A DNA stretch of 64,000 nucleotides from Hydra vulgaris (Eukaryota; Cnidaria; Hydrozoa; Anthoathecata; Hydridae). The stretch lies in the NCBI RefSeq assembly GCF_038396675.1, contig NC_088920.1:70517001-70581000 (forward strand), in the 5' to 3' direction. Below the pieces are notes generated by a model. The model had not been told where the DNA came from, did no database searches, and worked only from the letters and a program-made list of their open reading frames with translations. The stretch's first letter is position 1. Each line of letters begins with the position of its first letter. This document shows, piece by piece, positions 27,649-38,799 of the stretch. The translations under genes and the position numbers were made by a program.

Positions 27649-27758
27649 CTAGTCGGAGTGACGTCACGTCAAATTGCGAAATAAATTAACCATCTTGAAT
27701 GGAGGGAAAACAAATACAAATATCAAATAGCGTTACAACTGTCTTTTATGACAAAAAG

Positions 27759-30161
27759 ATGCCAAGGAGTTGTTGTGTTGTAGGTTGCACAAATAATTGT
27801 AAAAAAAACATAGAACTTAAGTTTTATCGCATTCCTAAGAATGAAACTGTTGGAAGAAAATGGTTAAATGCGATAAATCGTGCTGCAGATAGCACTTCGT
27901 CGAGCAAACTGTGGTCTCCTAAACCTTCGAATGTTTATGTTTGTTCAGCACACTTTATTACTGGTAAACAGCATTTCTTAAACTTTTTGTTTTATACACT
28001 AAGTAAATTTCAATAAATACAACTTGTTTAAAAATTTTAGGTAAAAGAGAACTCTTTGAGAAACATCCGGACTCAGTTCCTTCAGTTTTTAATACTGCAA
28101 CAATAAGTTCTCCTCAAAGAAATGTCAATAGTAGCATAATTAACCGAGTCAATAGGAGGATAAATAGACAAAGTAAATATTCTTGTCTGCTTCGAGTCAC
28201 TTTTTTAAATTACTTTGATATTGTTGAACTTTTCCATTTTCTTTCAGAAATAAGTGTCTCTGCATGCAAAAAATTAATGAAAACTATTTGCTGAATCAAT
28301 AAGTGACGAAGTTGATTTAGTTATCGAAAAAAAGAGGATAGTTAATGAAAGTAAGTGAAAAAACGAATTATTTAATTTAGTTATTTATGATTTAAATTGT
28401 TGTATATAAACAATAATGATATTCATTGTCATTTATAATAGAGGTTGTAAAGGTTTTAAAACTAATCCAGTAAATTTTCATAAAATAAAGAAATTTATTT
28501 TATATTTAGCAGAAAATGATATCCAAGTTAGTACTGAAGGGTGTTTGCAACAATCTGACGTCATTGCTCTTGTATGTTCCAAAAATGTTTTAGAACAATC
28601 TTCCAGTTATAGTCATGGTATAAATTAACTTTTATTTAATTTTTTTTTTCTTTTTGCATTTTAGATTGTTGTATAGTTTTTTGAAATATATTTTTCCAGA
28701 CATTAGTAAATCTCTACATAACAAAGTTAATTTCCAGCACTGTAAATAAACAAGGTATCAGTTACTTTTTAACTTAAAATTAATTTATCTTTTTTGATTT
28801 TTGATTTTGTTTACTGTTTGCTATTATCTTTTATTTGCAAAAGTTGTAAAAAAATTTTAAATATTTTTCAGAATTCAGTGTTCCTTTATTTAATGAAGAT
28901 GTTCCAGTCCAAGATTCTAGTAAGAATTATATAGAAGATATTGGTTATTTAAAAGTTATTTAAACACAATATAAGTATACAAAATATTTTATGTATTTTT
29001 TTCTATTTTAAAGAAAAGAGTGTTGCTGTAAACATAGATATTTAGCAAAGTTCAACCAATAGTCTTTTGAATTCGGAAATAAGTTTAATTGAGAAATCTG
29101 AAATTGACATTGGAAGACATGTGACAACTTCGGAAAGACAACAATTATATATTGAAATAAATAACCTTCGATTTGAAAGAGATTTATTTATGTCAAAGTG
29201 GATGTCAATAAAAGATAGTAACTGCAGTTTAGGAATAAATAAAATTCGAGCTCATCCTGATAAGTGCAATATGCTTACTGGAGTTAGTCTTCCAGTATTA
29301 GAAAAGCTGTTGTGTTTCCTATGCAAAGGAGCTCGAGAAAATTTGTTAAAAAAATTGGGTTCGGCAGATCAAATTGTTTTCTGCTCAGTAAAGTTAAGGC
29401 ACAACATTAGCTTTGACATGTTACCATTTATGTTTGACTTTAAAAAAACTACTGCATTGGATAACTTTTGGAAATGGATTGACATTATGTATATAAAATT
29501 AAAATTTTTAATAAAAATGCAAGATCGAGATAATATATATTAAATAATCCCTCCTGTTTTCAAGAAAAAATTCCCAAGACTAACATCAATTATTGATTGT
29601 TTTGAGATTTTTGTGGAATCACCCTCATCTCTTATGGCAAGAGCACAATTTTACAGCCAATATAAAAAACATTGTATGATTAAATGTCTTATCTTATGCA
29701 CATCTCTTGGAGCAATTAACTTTATTTCCAAATGTTATGGCGGGAGAGCTTTAGATAATCAAATAACTCGAGAATCAGAGTTTACATCTAGCAAGTTTCA
29801 TTTGCCAGGTGATCAAATCTCATCAGATAGAGGCTTTACTTTACAAGACGATTTTGCAGCTGGAAGTTGCTCCGTGTTAATTAATCCAGCCTTTACAAAG
29901 GGTAAAGCACAATTCTCTGCTTCAGAGGTAGAAACATCTCGCAGAATATCATCTGTAAAGATTCATATAGAAAGAGTTATTGGGCTGTTAAAAAATCGTT
30001 ACACCATTCTTCAAGGTGTATTGCCTTTGCGAACTGTTAAAATCATAACTGATGAAGCTACCTCAGTTACTCTTTCTAATTGTGACAAAATTGTAACAGT
30101 TTGTGCTGCTTTAACAAACCTTGGGGAAGGAATTGTGTTCAATAAAGATATTTCATCCTAA
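27759..30161 (+). pseudogene. ISL2EU THAP-domain DDE transposase, multi-exon
   Basis: Exon 1 encodes a THAP zinc finger: MPRSCCVVGCTNN, FYRIPKNE, RKWLNAINR, W..P and VCSAHF (27759-27965), with a GT donor after FITG. Short exons follow, with plausible acceptors (TTTTAG at about 28040, TTTCAG at about 28248, TTTCAG at about 28870) and donors. The large last exon (about 29020-30161) carries NMLTGVSLPVLEKL, IIDCFEIFVESPS (first Asp), PGDQISSDRGF (second Asp) and VKIHIERVIGLLKNRY (Glu), the DDE_Tnp_4 arrangement. An in-frame TAA at about 29541 and another just before 29045 break it, so the locus is probably inactive. A longer upstream open frame begins at 27699, but MPRSCC is the normal THAP start. 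The THAP finger would bind the element's ends. Confidence 0.85.
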
Positions 30162-30936
30162 TTTTTCTTAAAACGGCTATTTTCATAGCCCTATATCTCA
30201 ATAAAAGCATTATTTGACGTAGAGAATTGTTTACATTAAATAAGCAAGGCCGTTGTGAAGGGAGGGGGTAGAGCATGCGGTGTGTTGTTAGGGATTATCT
30301 TTTTCCGGATATTTCCGGAATTCCGGATATTTTCTCAACTTTTAGTTTTTCCGCATATCCAAAACGTTTTCCGTACATTCAAGTTTAGGCATATATTTTT
30401 GCAATATATTACTTTTTTTAAGCTTTTTCATTAATCGCTCACACAAAACTAAGAAATTGTTTGAAAAAAAATTAGAAACAACTCGGATAAAACCAAAAGA
30501 AAAATATATTTCAGATTTTTTCCGGATATTTTACCCAAACAATTTTCCGGATTTTTAAAATATGGTGTGGATGATCTATGTGTGTTTGGGCCCGGGCTGG
30601 TTTAAAAACCCATAAAAAAGAGGGAGCAAAAAAAAATAAGAGCAAAAGAATTGGTATTTTGGTATTACATGGTACGTATTCTTATCCTGCATATAGATTA
30701 GTCCGGACGATCTAAGCAGGAGGATTTTACTTGCATTTCTTAAAGATTTTTCCAATTTTAATTATTTAAATATTTTTTTACGGAAAATAGGTTTTTAGTT
30801 CGTAATTAAAAATGGACTACGCATAGTTTAGCTCCAGCCTTAGATTTTAACGTCTCTGTAAATAAATAGTTTCACTACTTAAAACGGATACTATAAAGTC
30901 CATTTTTGTATGTTATTTAAGGCAAATTTAGCTTCA

Positions 30937-30977
30937 AATAGGTTAGTCTGAAAACGATCTTTTCAGACTAACCTATT
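30937..30977. repeat. perfect 18-bp-arm hairpin
   Basis: AATAGGTTAGTCTGAAAA, loop CGATC, then the exact reverse complement. Lies between the convergent transposase and nuclease genes. Confidence 0.85.
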
Positions 30978-31172
30978 GAAACTTTTTTTCGCTAAATAAA
31001 CTTTCGACATTTATGTTATGAATTTACACATGGTGTGAGTCAAATTTGTTTAATTTTTTTCATTCAATTATCGTTCAAAATAAGCTTTACAGTGTTTTTT
31101 ACAAAATATAAGTATAAAGGCAAAAAAATATCGACCGGAGCCAAAATAAAGTATAAAAGTAAACTTATTATT

Positions 31173-31219
31173 AAATGTAAAACTGCAAATTAGATTGTCT
31201 AATTTGCAGTTTTACATTT
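31173..31219. repeat. perfect 22-bp-arm hairpin
   Basis: Arms of 22 bp, starting AAATGTAAAACTGCAAATTA, with a 3-base loop TTG (31195-31197). Lies between the convergent genes; could act in transcript ending or as a fold-back RNA, or be a tiny MITE. Confidence 0.85.
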
Positions 31220-31976
31220 CTAGGTATGGTAAAATATTGGTCATACCAATAAGCTATCTGCTTTCAATATAGTCTTGGCATAGCATTAAATATTTTTAGG
31301 TAGTTGAATCCGCTAAAAAGTATGAAAATTTTTTGGAAATATTTCCGAACGGCTTCGTCAAAAATGTAATAACCTGTTAACACGATTTTTCAATAAATTA
31401 ATCGGTTCGTACAATTTCAGTAAAGGTGAACTTCAAGATTACACAGTTTGACGAGCTTTATGTTTTAGAGAAGATTTTACTCTCATTTTACATCTCACAC
31501 TTAACAGTGTAGTTTGTCTAAAATAGATAAAAATCAGTTTGAAAAAATAAAAAACTTGCGGAGAAATATAAACATAAAATACGGTAAAGTCTTGTTTTAA
31601 CGTAAAATACTGTTTAAAACAAAGAAAAAACACGAAATAACAATTTTATAAAAGGAAACCGCTTAACCTAAAGTAAAAATATTGTCGTATTAGTAACACC
31701 GGAAAAATCGTATCCAGATCCGCTGTCAACTTCTTTCTATCGATCAGATAATTAAACTCTTATACTGCATATTCTCCGCAATCTCAAAGATAATTAATCG
31801 AGATAATTAAAGCTAAACTGTAATAGTTTTTTCGATATTCAATCATATGCCTTTATGTTTTTAAAAAAATGTGGCTATGAAAATAGCCGTTATTCTAAAA
31901 TTTGATAATCGTTGTTTCAGCAAAATGATGCTTTTTTCATTTCATTTCTCAGCATTTGCACTGCTCCATTACTGTG

Positions 31977-34300
31977 TTAGTTTCTAAAAAAATATTTAAA
32001 AAATGAAATAGTAAAAAAGTTTTTTTGCTTGCTAAAACTATAAAAAATATTTATTACTTTTTTATTTGCAGACTTTTTCTTGTATTTACAGCTATTGCAA
32101 TACCATACATTCGATCTTGGCACTAATTTTAAAGATATACATTTAAGATGACAGCCTACCATTGTATTGTCATTTTCATCACAGCCTACCATTGTATCGT
32201 CATTTTCTGACCTTTTAGATTTACAAATACAAAACACATTATCATCTTCATTGATAGTTTCATTTGATATTAAGGTGGGTCATTTCACTCCTAATTCAAC
32301 TTCTCTTGTTACTAATTCCCTCAAAATAAACATATTCCAAAAAATATCACATTTATTAAACACAGATTCGATAAAACTGCTGTCAGGTTCAATACGTAAA
32401 ACTATAAACTCACTGGGTGTCAATACAATAAAATCAGAATAACTAACTCCAGTAACTCTCATTTTAAGCTGAACCTGGAAAATATATTTGTGCTGTTTTT
32501 GAAAAAAATATTTCCCATCTGTATTTACACCAACATAAAAAACATCTTTCATTATTTCTTCCTTCAAAGATTTATTTTTTAAAATGTAAGGACATTTAAT
32601 TTCCAAAACACCATGCCCACAACAAGTGCAATAAACAGAAGCATCAGGAGATGCTGCATACCATGGTTTTTCATAGTCTATACAAAGTCCTAATTTTTCA
32701 ATTTTCAAATTTTGATGGACAACAATCTCAGAAAGTGGCACAGAATTATGAGATTTATTGTAGTCTTAATAAATTTGTGCATATAAAGTCAATGCATTTT
32801 TCTCATTTTCTCGCCCCCAAACTATCGGAGGACTTTTTATTATTATATTCTTTTCAGAACAAATATTTAAAATTAATGATTTAGGTGGTGTTTCAACTCT
32901 AGCATGATAAACTTGATACAAAGTAGAACCAGTTATTCAGCCTACTCGTACCTGATACCAAGAATCACACAATGATTGATTTCGAGTTGCTTCTTTAACA
33001 TAGACGATGTCATCAGAATTGATTTTAAAACTTTTTTTCTCATCATAATAGGAACTTAACTGCTCATTATCTAGAGATTTAAAGTTTTCAATGAAAAAAT
33101 TTCTAAGAGATAGTGGCAATTTTGCCACAACAGTAGATTTCTAGGTGAATAAATTCATCATTGTAATCTTTGAACAAATGAAGAGCAGCTGTTTTGGGCT
33201 GTACACTTTGCAAATCTGACAAAAACTCATTTTTTTCAATATTGGTTGGAGAAACAGGCATTTTCCTCTTTTTTTTTTTCTCCTAAGTTTTTCCTTAGCA
33301 GAATCAGAATATAAATTGATAGATGAAACTGGGGAACCAACAATATTTTTAATAAATGTTTGATTCCATTGACATGGTAAATCAGTTGTTGTGGACGATG
33401 TCATTCCAATGCGAACAGCAGCTTCAATTTTGTACAACATTGCAGCTACATGTGGGCATGTTTCACCAAGGCTGTTAAAAAAAATTAACTATAGATGTAA
33501 ATAAAACATGTTTGAACAATATCATCGCATTAAAGTAATTAAAAAAAAAGTTCACAAAACAAGAGTTTTTAAGTGTTAAATTATCATACTCAAACGCTCA
33601 ACAGACACTTACCCAGTCATACAATTACAGTGAGCAGTCACTACATTACCAAGTAAATCAAGAACTATCCAAGGCTTATGATTAGGAGATGTGGTTCTAT
33701 ATGAAGGTCGAACATCACATTTTAAGATCATGATATCTTGACTTATTTTCATGTGAACAACAGTTTGTACCCAACCTTCTTGAAAGTACTTCCAAGCCTC
33801 TAATGACTTGTAGTTTTCCATAGCGTCTGGAGAAAAGATGCCTAAACAATGTTGAAACTTAAAAACAAGTGTAAGCAAACACAAATATTCACAAAGCAAA
33901 AACAAATATTCACAAAACAAACATAAATATTTACAACATCAGCCAATCAAACTAATAGATATTGGAATTAAATTGGCTTTAGAACAACTATTCAAAAATA
34001 TTCCTTACATGGAGTCTTAATCAGGCAATGATAAAGATTATGATAACTTAAAGAAGGCCATTGACTCGGATTTTCAGTCCAAGAATCGGCTGGATACTTA
34101 TATGGACACTTGTTCAACCCTAAAATAAAAATACTATGTTTATCTTCCTTATTTTTTAACAAAAATGGTTTAAAAAAGTAAATTAACAGAAAAGCTAATC
34201 ACCTAAAAGACTTATTTTTCGCAGATATCTTTCTGCTGCTTTTTTTGATAAACTTTCAAAATAATTGAAAGACTTCACGATAATAACTCACAAAATAACT
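31977..34300 (-). pseudogene. ISL2EU SWIM - YqaJ nuclease - PHD finger gene, multi-exon
   Basis: First exon at about 34200-34300 (KSFNYFESLSKKAAERYLRK), splice into GLNKCPYKYPADSW (about 34075-34125), then ENYKSLEAWKYFQEGWV and the SWIM finger VVTAHCNCMTG (33609-33840) continuing after an intron as GETCPHVAAMLYKIEAAVR (about 33420-33470). The YqaJ PD-(D/E)xK nuclease follows: SLCDSWYQVRVG, GLCIDYEKPWYAASPDASV (Asp) and GVLEIKCPY (ExK) (32590-33000). The C-terminal PHD-like finger is CICK...GC...WYCNSCK (32085-32230). Damage: the ATG position reads GTG, an arginine CGA has become TGA next to the GRITGS-type motif (about 32938), and there are further stops near 32767 and 32280. The PHD region has a 30-bp in-frame tandem duplication (32152-32211). 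Confidence 0.82.
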
Positions 34301-34405
34301 TCACGAGCACTTTCTTATCTTTACGTATAACATAATAATTTGTTTTCCCTCATTTCAATATGGGTACTTTTATTGCGCAATTAAGTCACGTGATTCCGAC
34401 TAGAT

Positions 34406-34527
34406 GGATTTAGTTCACCAAGTTTATCTTTAGGAATTATTTCGGATTTTTCGATAAATTCAATAAGTATTTCAGGAAGTGCTTCGTTATTTGTTTCAGA
34501 TTCGCGAATTTTTAAAAACCTTTTCAT
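34406..34527 (-). pseudogene. Transib 1 transposase N-terminus, cut off by the ISL2EU insertion
   Basis: Starts MKRFLKIRESETNNEALPEI at 34527 and runs leftward to the ISL2EU target site at 34405. The downstream part resumes at 27646. A one-base frame difference between the two parts suggests a small indel at or near the junction. The Transib 2 protein also begins with MKR. Confidence 0.7.
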
Positions 34528-35189
34528 TTCACTTTTGAAGCTTAATTTTTTTTTTCCAAATAATATTACGATTAGACTTCTTTTATTTTCAAAATAAAAG
34601 GTAAATACTAGATTGTATATTATTACAAGCGCGTCCGAAAACTATTTATAATAAATTGGAAAGGGAGGGGCGGTGTTGCATTTGACAAAACTATGCATGA
34701 ATCAATTTAAAATATCTCCTTAAGGAGCAGGAGGTTGCAGCAAATATTGCAGAGTTTACTTGGCTATAGTTTAGTGGTTTTATTTCACTAAAATTGAACG
34801 TGGAACAACGTGGAACTTTTTTTTGCCTGGCACTTATGTTTAAACTTGTGTACTAAAATTTTAATTTTTAAAAGAAAAATTAAAAAAAACTTGTTTTTTA
34901 AATCTAAAAAAAAAAAAAGTAAATAAATTTTAAATATCTAAGCACTCATTACTTTAACAAAAATAATAATAAAGTTTTGTATGGAGGTGGAAAATAAGGT
35001 TGCTTACAAGATAATACCTTAAGTTTTCATAATTTTATGGTGATAAATTTAACTTTTTACACATCTATCCCTATAAAATTACACAATAATAATATCTGTA
35101 AAATTACTTAAAGTTGATTTTAGACCAAAAAGTAGTTTACTTTAACTTTTTAAGTCTAAAAATTATAACACTTCCACTTTTTTTTTCGG

Positions 35190-35226
35190 ACTTTTTGCCA
35201 TTTTTAGGTTAATCTGGGTCACTGTG
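35190..35226. promoter_or_regulatory. Transib 1 right end, RSS-like
   Basis: Reading leftward from 35226: CACAGTG, 22 bases, then CAAAAAGTC. Same spacing as the other Transib ends in the window. Confidence 0.85.
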
Positions 35227-35231
35227 CGTCT

Positions 35232-35249
35232 TGTTACAATTTTTTTCAT
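35232..35249 (-). pseudogene. first codons of gene X, separated by Transib 1
   Basis: An ATG at 35249-35247 gives MKKIVTR, which reads in frame through the duplicated CGTCT into 25398 (RNNKIVLNQNKQTLLEILP). This makes gene X a target hit within its first dozen codons. Confidence 0.65.
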
Positions 35250-36669
35250 TTTAATTGATATCTAAATTTAGTTAACAATAATAGAAGCAAAGTATTCTTT
35301 TGCAAAGTAAAACAAAATCTGTTTTTTAAGTATTTATAAAATTTACGTTTTAACAAAAAAAGTTTTATTACATTTCTTTTTTTAAAACGTAATTATTATT
35401 CATTTAAATTCAAATTTATCCAATCAAAATTTAATTTGCACAATTTTTAACATAAAGTTGCGTAACTTTATACGCAAAATAACCGCTGCAAAAATTTTTC
35501 TTTTAAAAGGTTTTTTTTTTTTTCATATCTTTAAAAATGTTTAAATAGAAGTAGAAGGCCAACCACAAAAAAATAAAAAAAACTGAATCGTTTTTCAAAC
35601 TTTTCTAAAAAAGTTAATAAAGAATACCTGGTTAAACAAAAAATATAGAATTTTGGACCCCCTCCCCCCCCCTCCCCAAATAACACTTACTTTACAAAGT
35701 AAAATAAAACATCGTAACAACAAATTACTTTTACGAGTATAAGTTAGTAATAATTTTTTCTTTGAAATTTTATACTTTACTTGGTAAGTAAGTTATATTA
35801 TTTACTTTCTCAAAAAACAGCCATTTCATGTTGAATTAACATAAATTTTGAGATAGGTAGCGTATTCAAATCTATTGCCGGTTTGAGGGCACTTCTGGGT
35901 AATACATCAGGTAATACTCTGATGTATGTGGGCAATGTTTGTGGTGGGGCATCGGGAAAGGATTTTTTTCCACGTATATCGTAAAGGGTAGTTCTATTAT
36001 AATTAAGGGCAAATATAGCTAACACTCGGCTATACTAGTATTATAGAGACGGGCTCCCTATCGCATGAGTGCTAATAGGGGCTGCTAAATAATCATTGAT
36101 TTTTTATTTCTCTTTTTTTGTTTAGCAGATTAGGTTAATGGCCATAATAAAAGTTTGTCGGGGGAAGAAGGGGGAAAGGGGGCATAATTTCTAAACTATG
36201 GGTGATTCATGCATGTGTAAACCCTCCAGCACTTGTGCAAACTTAATAAAGTACAAGTTGAAATTGTTTTCAGAGCACTGTAGAGAACTCCACTTTTTTG
36301 AATCTTTTTTTTTTTTTTAAATTTTACTTTACCATTGCGGCTTAAATGTGATTTTACTTTAACTTGAAAGCATTTGTGTAGTCCCGATGAACCTGCATGT
36401 TAAATTTGTTTCCTGGGTAAGGAGGTCGTACCTTTTTTTTTTCTCTAATATTTTATTTTTCTTTAAAGTTGGGGTTTATAACTTTTTAGAAAGAAAGATT
36501 TTTTGCATAAAAGCTTTGAAAACATTTTTTTGATTTATTTGTTTCAGTATTAATTTTTTTTCCAGAGGAAATAAGTTTGTGGCCCTGATAAAAATTTACC
36601 GTAAAGGAGCCGGGCATATTTGTAGTTATGCTGCTGCTTTTCGCTTCTCTTATTCAATGTGGTTGTTGT
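35250..36669. other. AT-rich non-coding DNA with one GC-richer island
   Basis: No recognisable gene. A C-homopolymer-rich tract (CCCCCTCCCCCCCCCTCCCC) is at about 35658-35677. 35690-35815 is another TTACTTTTA-type tract. 35830-36090 is a GC-richer island with a 71-codon minus-strand open frame but no recognisable domain; it may be a repeat. Confidence 0.4.
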
Positions 36670-36891
36670 CAGAGCCGTCCCGAAGAGGTCTCTGATTGAG
36701 GAGGGGGTTCGTATGTGTTTTTTGCCAAGTAGAGACACACACACACACAAAAAAAAGGGTCCTCGATATTTGATATTTGTCAACAATACTTCAAAACTTG
36801 CCAACTAAATGTGCAAGTGTGCTAACTCAAATGCCTATATAATATCTTTGGGGTGGGGGATACTCCCTCACCCCCATTCAGGACGGCACTG
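36670..36891. mobile_element. small hAT-type MITE
   Basis: Ends CAGAGCCGTCCCGAA (36670) and, inverted, CAGTGCCGTCCTGAA (from 36891). Subterminal GAGGGGGT / ACCCCC tracts are also inverted. A similar CAGAGCCGTC end occurs alone at about 61377. No clear 8-bp duplication found. Confidence 0.65.
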
Positions 36892-38307
36892 GTCAGCTCT
36901 GGTCGGAACAGCCATTCAGAAATAAAAATTAATTTTGTTTGTTTATTAATAGCTATTCACAAAACTGTTGTCTGGAATGAACTAAATTCAATTAGTCCAT
37001 TCAGGAAAACAATTATTCCTTTATTATTCTATTATCTAACAAGTATTCGAGTTGGTCATTTCCAGAAATAACTTTTATTTTGGTTAGATTGGTTTTTAAC
37101 AACCACGCTGAATAAAGGAAGCCAAAATACAAAACTTAGAATAAAATTGCAAAATGTAGAGCCATTTCCAAAGCAAGAACCAGACAGTCTTTTAAAAAAA
37201 AACTTTCAAACAATTGATGTAAATAACATCAAGATTAATTTGAAAAAAAAAAATTAAAGTTAAAAAAGTATAAATTTAAAAGTATTTAACTTGAAAAAAA
37301 ATTTTTAAGTTTTTATAACCGCAACAACCGCTTATTTTAATTTATTTAATTTAGCGTATTTAGTAGGATGGTTCAAAAAAGCACACTTTCAAGTTTAAAA
37401 TTATATGGTCGATTGTTAAGAAAATTGTTATTTTATCATACAGATGAAATAACATCAAATTCTTTTTTTTTTCAGTAAATTTTTGTTACTCTTTTTGTTT
37501 TAAATTTTCAAAAAATTTAAAATAAAAAAAATAACAATAGTGCAAATCACAATATTTAAATAACCAGATTCCAATCACATATTTAAAATCAGGCCCGTAG
37601 CAAGCTTTTCGTTTTTATTTGAGAACTTAACTTGATGTAACGACATGAAGCAAACTCCAAACATTTATATATTCATGTTTATGTAGAGCTTTTCAAAAGT
37701 ATTGCGATAATCAGAGTCTGCTAAAAATAAACCCTTAAAAATGTTGACTTCCCTTTTATGCCATTGCACAGTGATTTAGAAACACCTAAAATTTGGCCAA
37801 AATACAGTTTTTTGAGTAGCGCAATTTAAATAATGTTATTAGCTAACTATTTTCTACAGTTTCTTAAGATATCAACGGTATAAAAAATATAAGTACTGAA
37901 ATAAAAGATTCAAACGTTAATTTATGTTTGAAGGTGACCGAAAACAGCTTTTTTTTATCATTAAAAATTTATCATTTTTAAATCTTGATTTTCTCCCTAA
38001 ATACAAAACCCTTCAATTTAATTATCTATATATACAAGGATAATAAATAACTTTATCTAAAACTATGAAAACATTTGAAATATGTATTTATACACGTTGT
38101 AAGAAATGCATTTAAAAATGCAACTGTAACGAGTTTAAACTGATTTATATAGCGCTAGGACTTTTTACCTTAGACTTCCTTCGCCAAGCTGATTCTTTTT
38201 TTACAGAGAGTTTGTATCATTCTATAAGAAACTAAAAAAGTTAACTGCCCCAACTTGCCCCATTTCGAAATAATGTGGTTTTAAAAAGCTCATTTTATAA
38301 AAAAAAA
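36892..38307. other. AT-rich non-coding DNA
   Basis: No gene seen. A lone hAT-like terminus CAGGCCCGTAGCAAGC is at about 37591. The rest is low-complexity A/T. Confidence 0.4.
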
Positions 38308-38551
<244 letters not shown>

Positions 38552-38555
38552 ATTT

Positions 38556-38733
38556 TTGTGCATTGGTGTGAAAGTGATGAGTTTAAAACATATTTAAATA
38601 CATTTTTTTAACATTTTAAACTAAATTTAAGTTCATTAACAAGTCTCTACCGACTGTGCATTGGTGTGAGAGTGATGAGTTTATAACATTTATAAATACA
38701 TTTTTTTAACATTTTAAACTATATTTAATAAAA
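38556..38733. repeat. direct duplication of about 77 bp
   Basis: GTGCATTGGTGTGAAAGTGA... at about 38558-38632 is repeated at about 38656-38733 with a few changes, separated by about 23 bp. Confidence 0.8.
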
Positions 38734-38799
38734 CCAAAATTATTCAAGTATCTATTGTCTCAAATGTAAATCGGGCCTTCTACTCTGAGTTACAAATTG

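Larger units (their letters stand above)
30162..31976. other. non-coding middle of the ISL2EU element with hairpins and TCCGGATATTT repeats
   Basis: Between the two convergent genes. 30300-30560 holds at least four variants of the word TTTCCGGATATTTTC. Two long perfect hairpins follow (30937-30977, 31173-31219). No coding potential seen; the 31439-31633 frame is spurious. Confidence 0.55.
27649..34403. mobile_element. ISL2EU-type DNA transposon nested in Transib 1, 6.75 kb
   Basis: Terminal inverted repeats of about 70 bp, imperfect, begin CTAGTCGGA (27649 and, on the other strand, from 34403). A 2-bp AT duplication flanks it (27647-27648 and 34404-34405). It encodes a THAP plus DDE transposase on the plus strand and a SWIM/YqaJ/PHD protein on the minus strand, converging on a 1.8-kb non-coding middle. 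The combination of IS-like DDE transposase and YqaJ nuclease with AT/TA duplication is the published signature of ISL2EU elements. Confidence 0.88.
25404..35226 (-). mobile_element. Transib 1 (whole span, containing a nested ISL2EU element)
   Basis: Both ends read CACAGTGACCCAGATTAA inward (25404 and, on the minus strand, from 35226), flanked by a perfect 5-bp duplication CGTCT (25399-25403 and 35227-35231). Each end has heptamer CACAGTG, 22 bases, then CAAAAA. CG-rich 5-bp duplications and CAC termini are the hallmarks of Transib, the superfamily from which the RAG1 core derives. Own sequence is 25404-27648 plus 34406-35226 (about 3.07 kb). It is inserted eight codons into gene X, whose reading frame is restored by removing it and one CGTCT. 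Confidence 0.93.

Noticed and set aside
35810..36025. 71-codon minus-strand open frame in the GC-richer island
   Set aside because: No recognisable domain and no relatives in the window; more likely part of a non-coding repeat.
36030..36090. Possible tRNA-like fold in GGGCTCCCTATCGCATGAGT region
   Set aside because: No T-loop GTTCRA motif or cloverleaf could be drawn; no tRNA genes were found in the window.
37766..37772. Isolated CACAGTG heptamer as a possible third Transib end
   Set aside because: No partner end, no CG-rich 5-bp duplication and no CAAAAA at 22 bases. A 7-mer is expected by chance several times in 64 kb.
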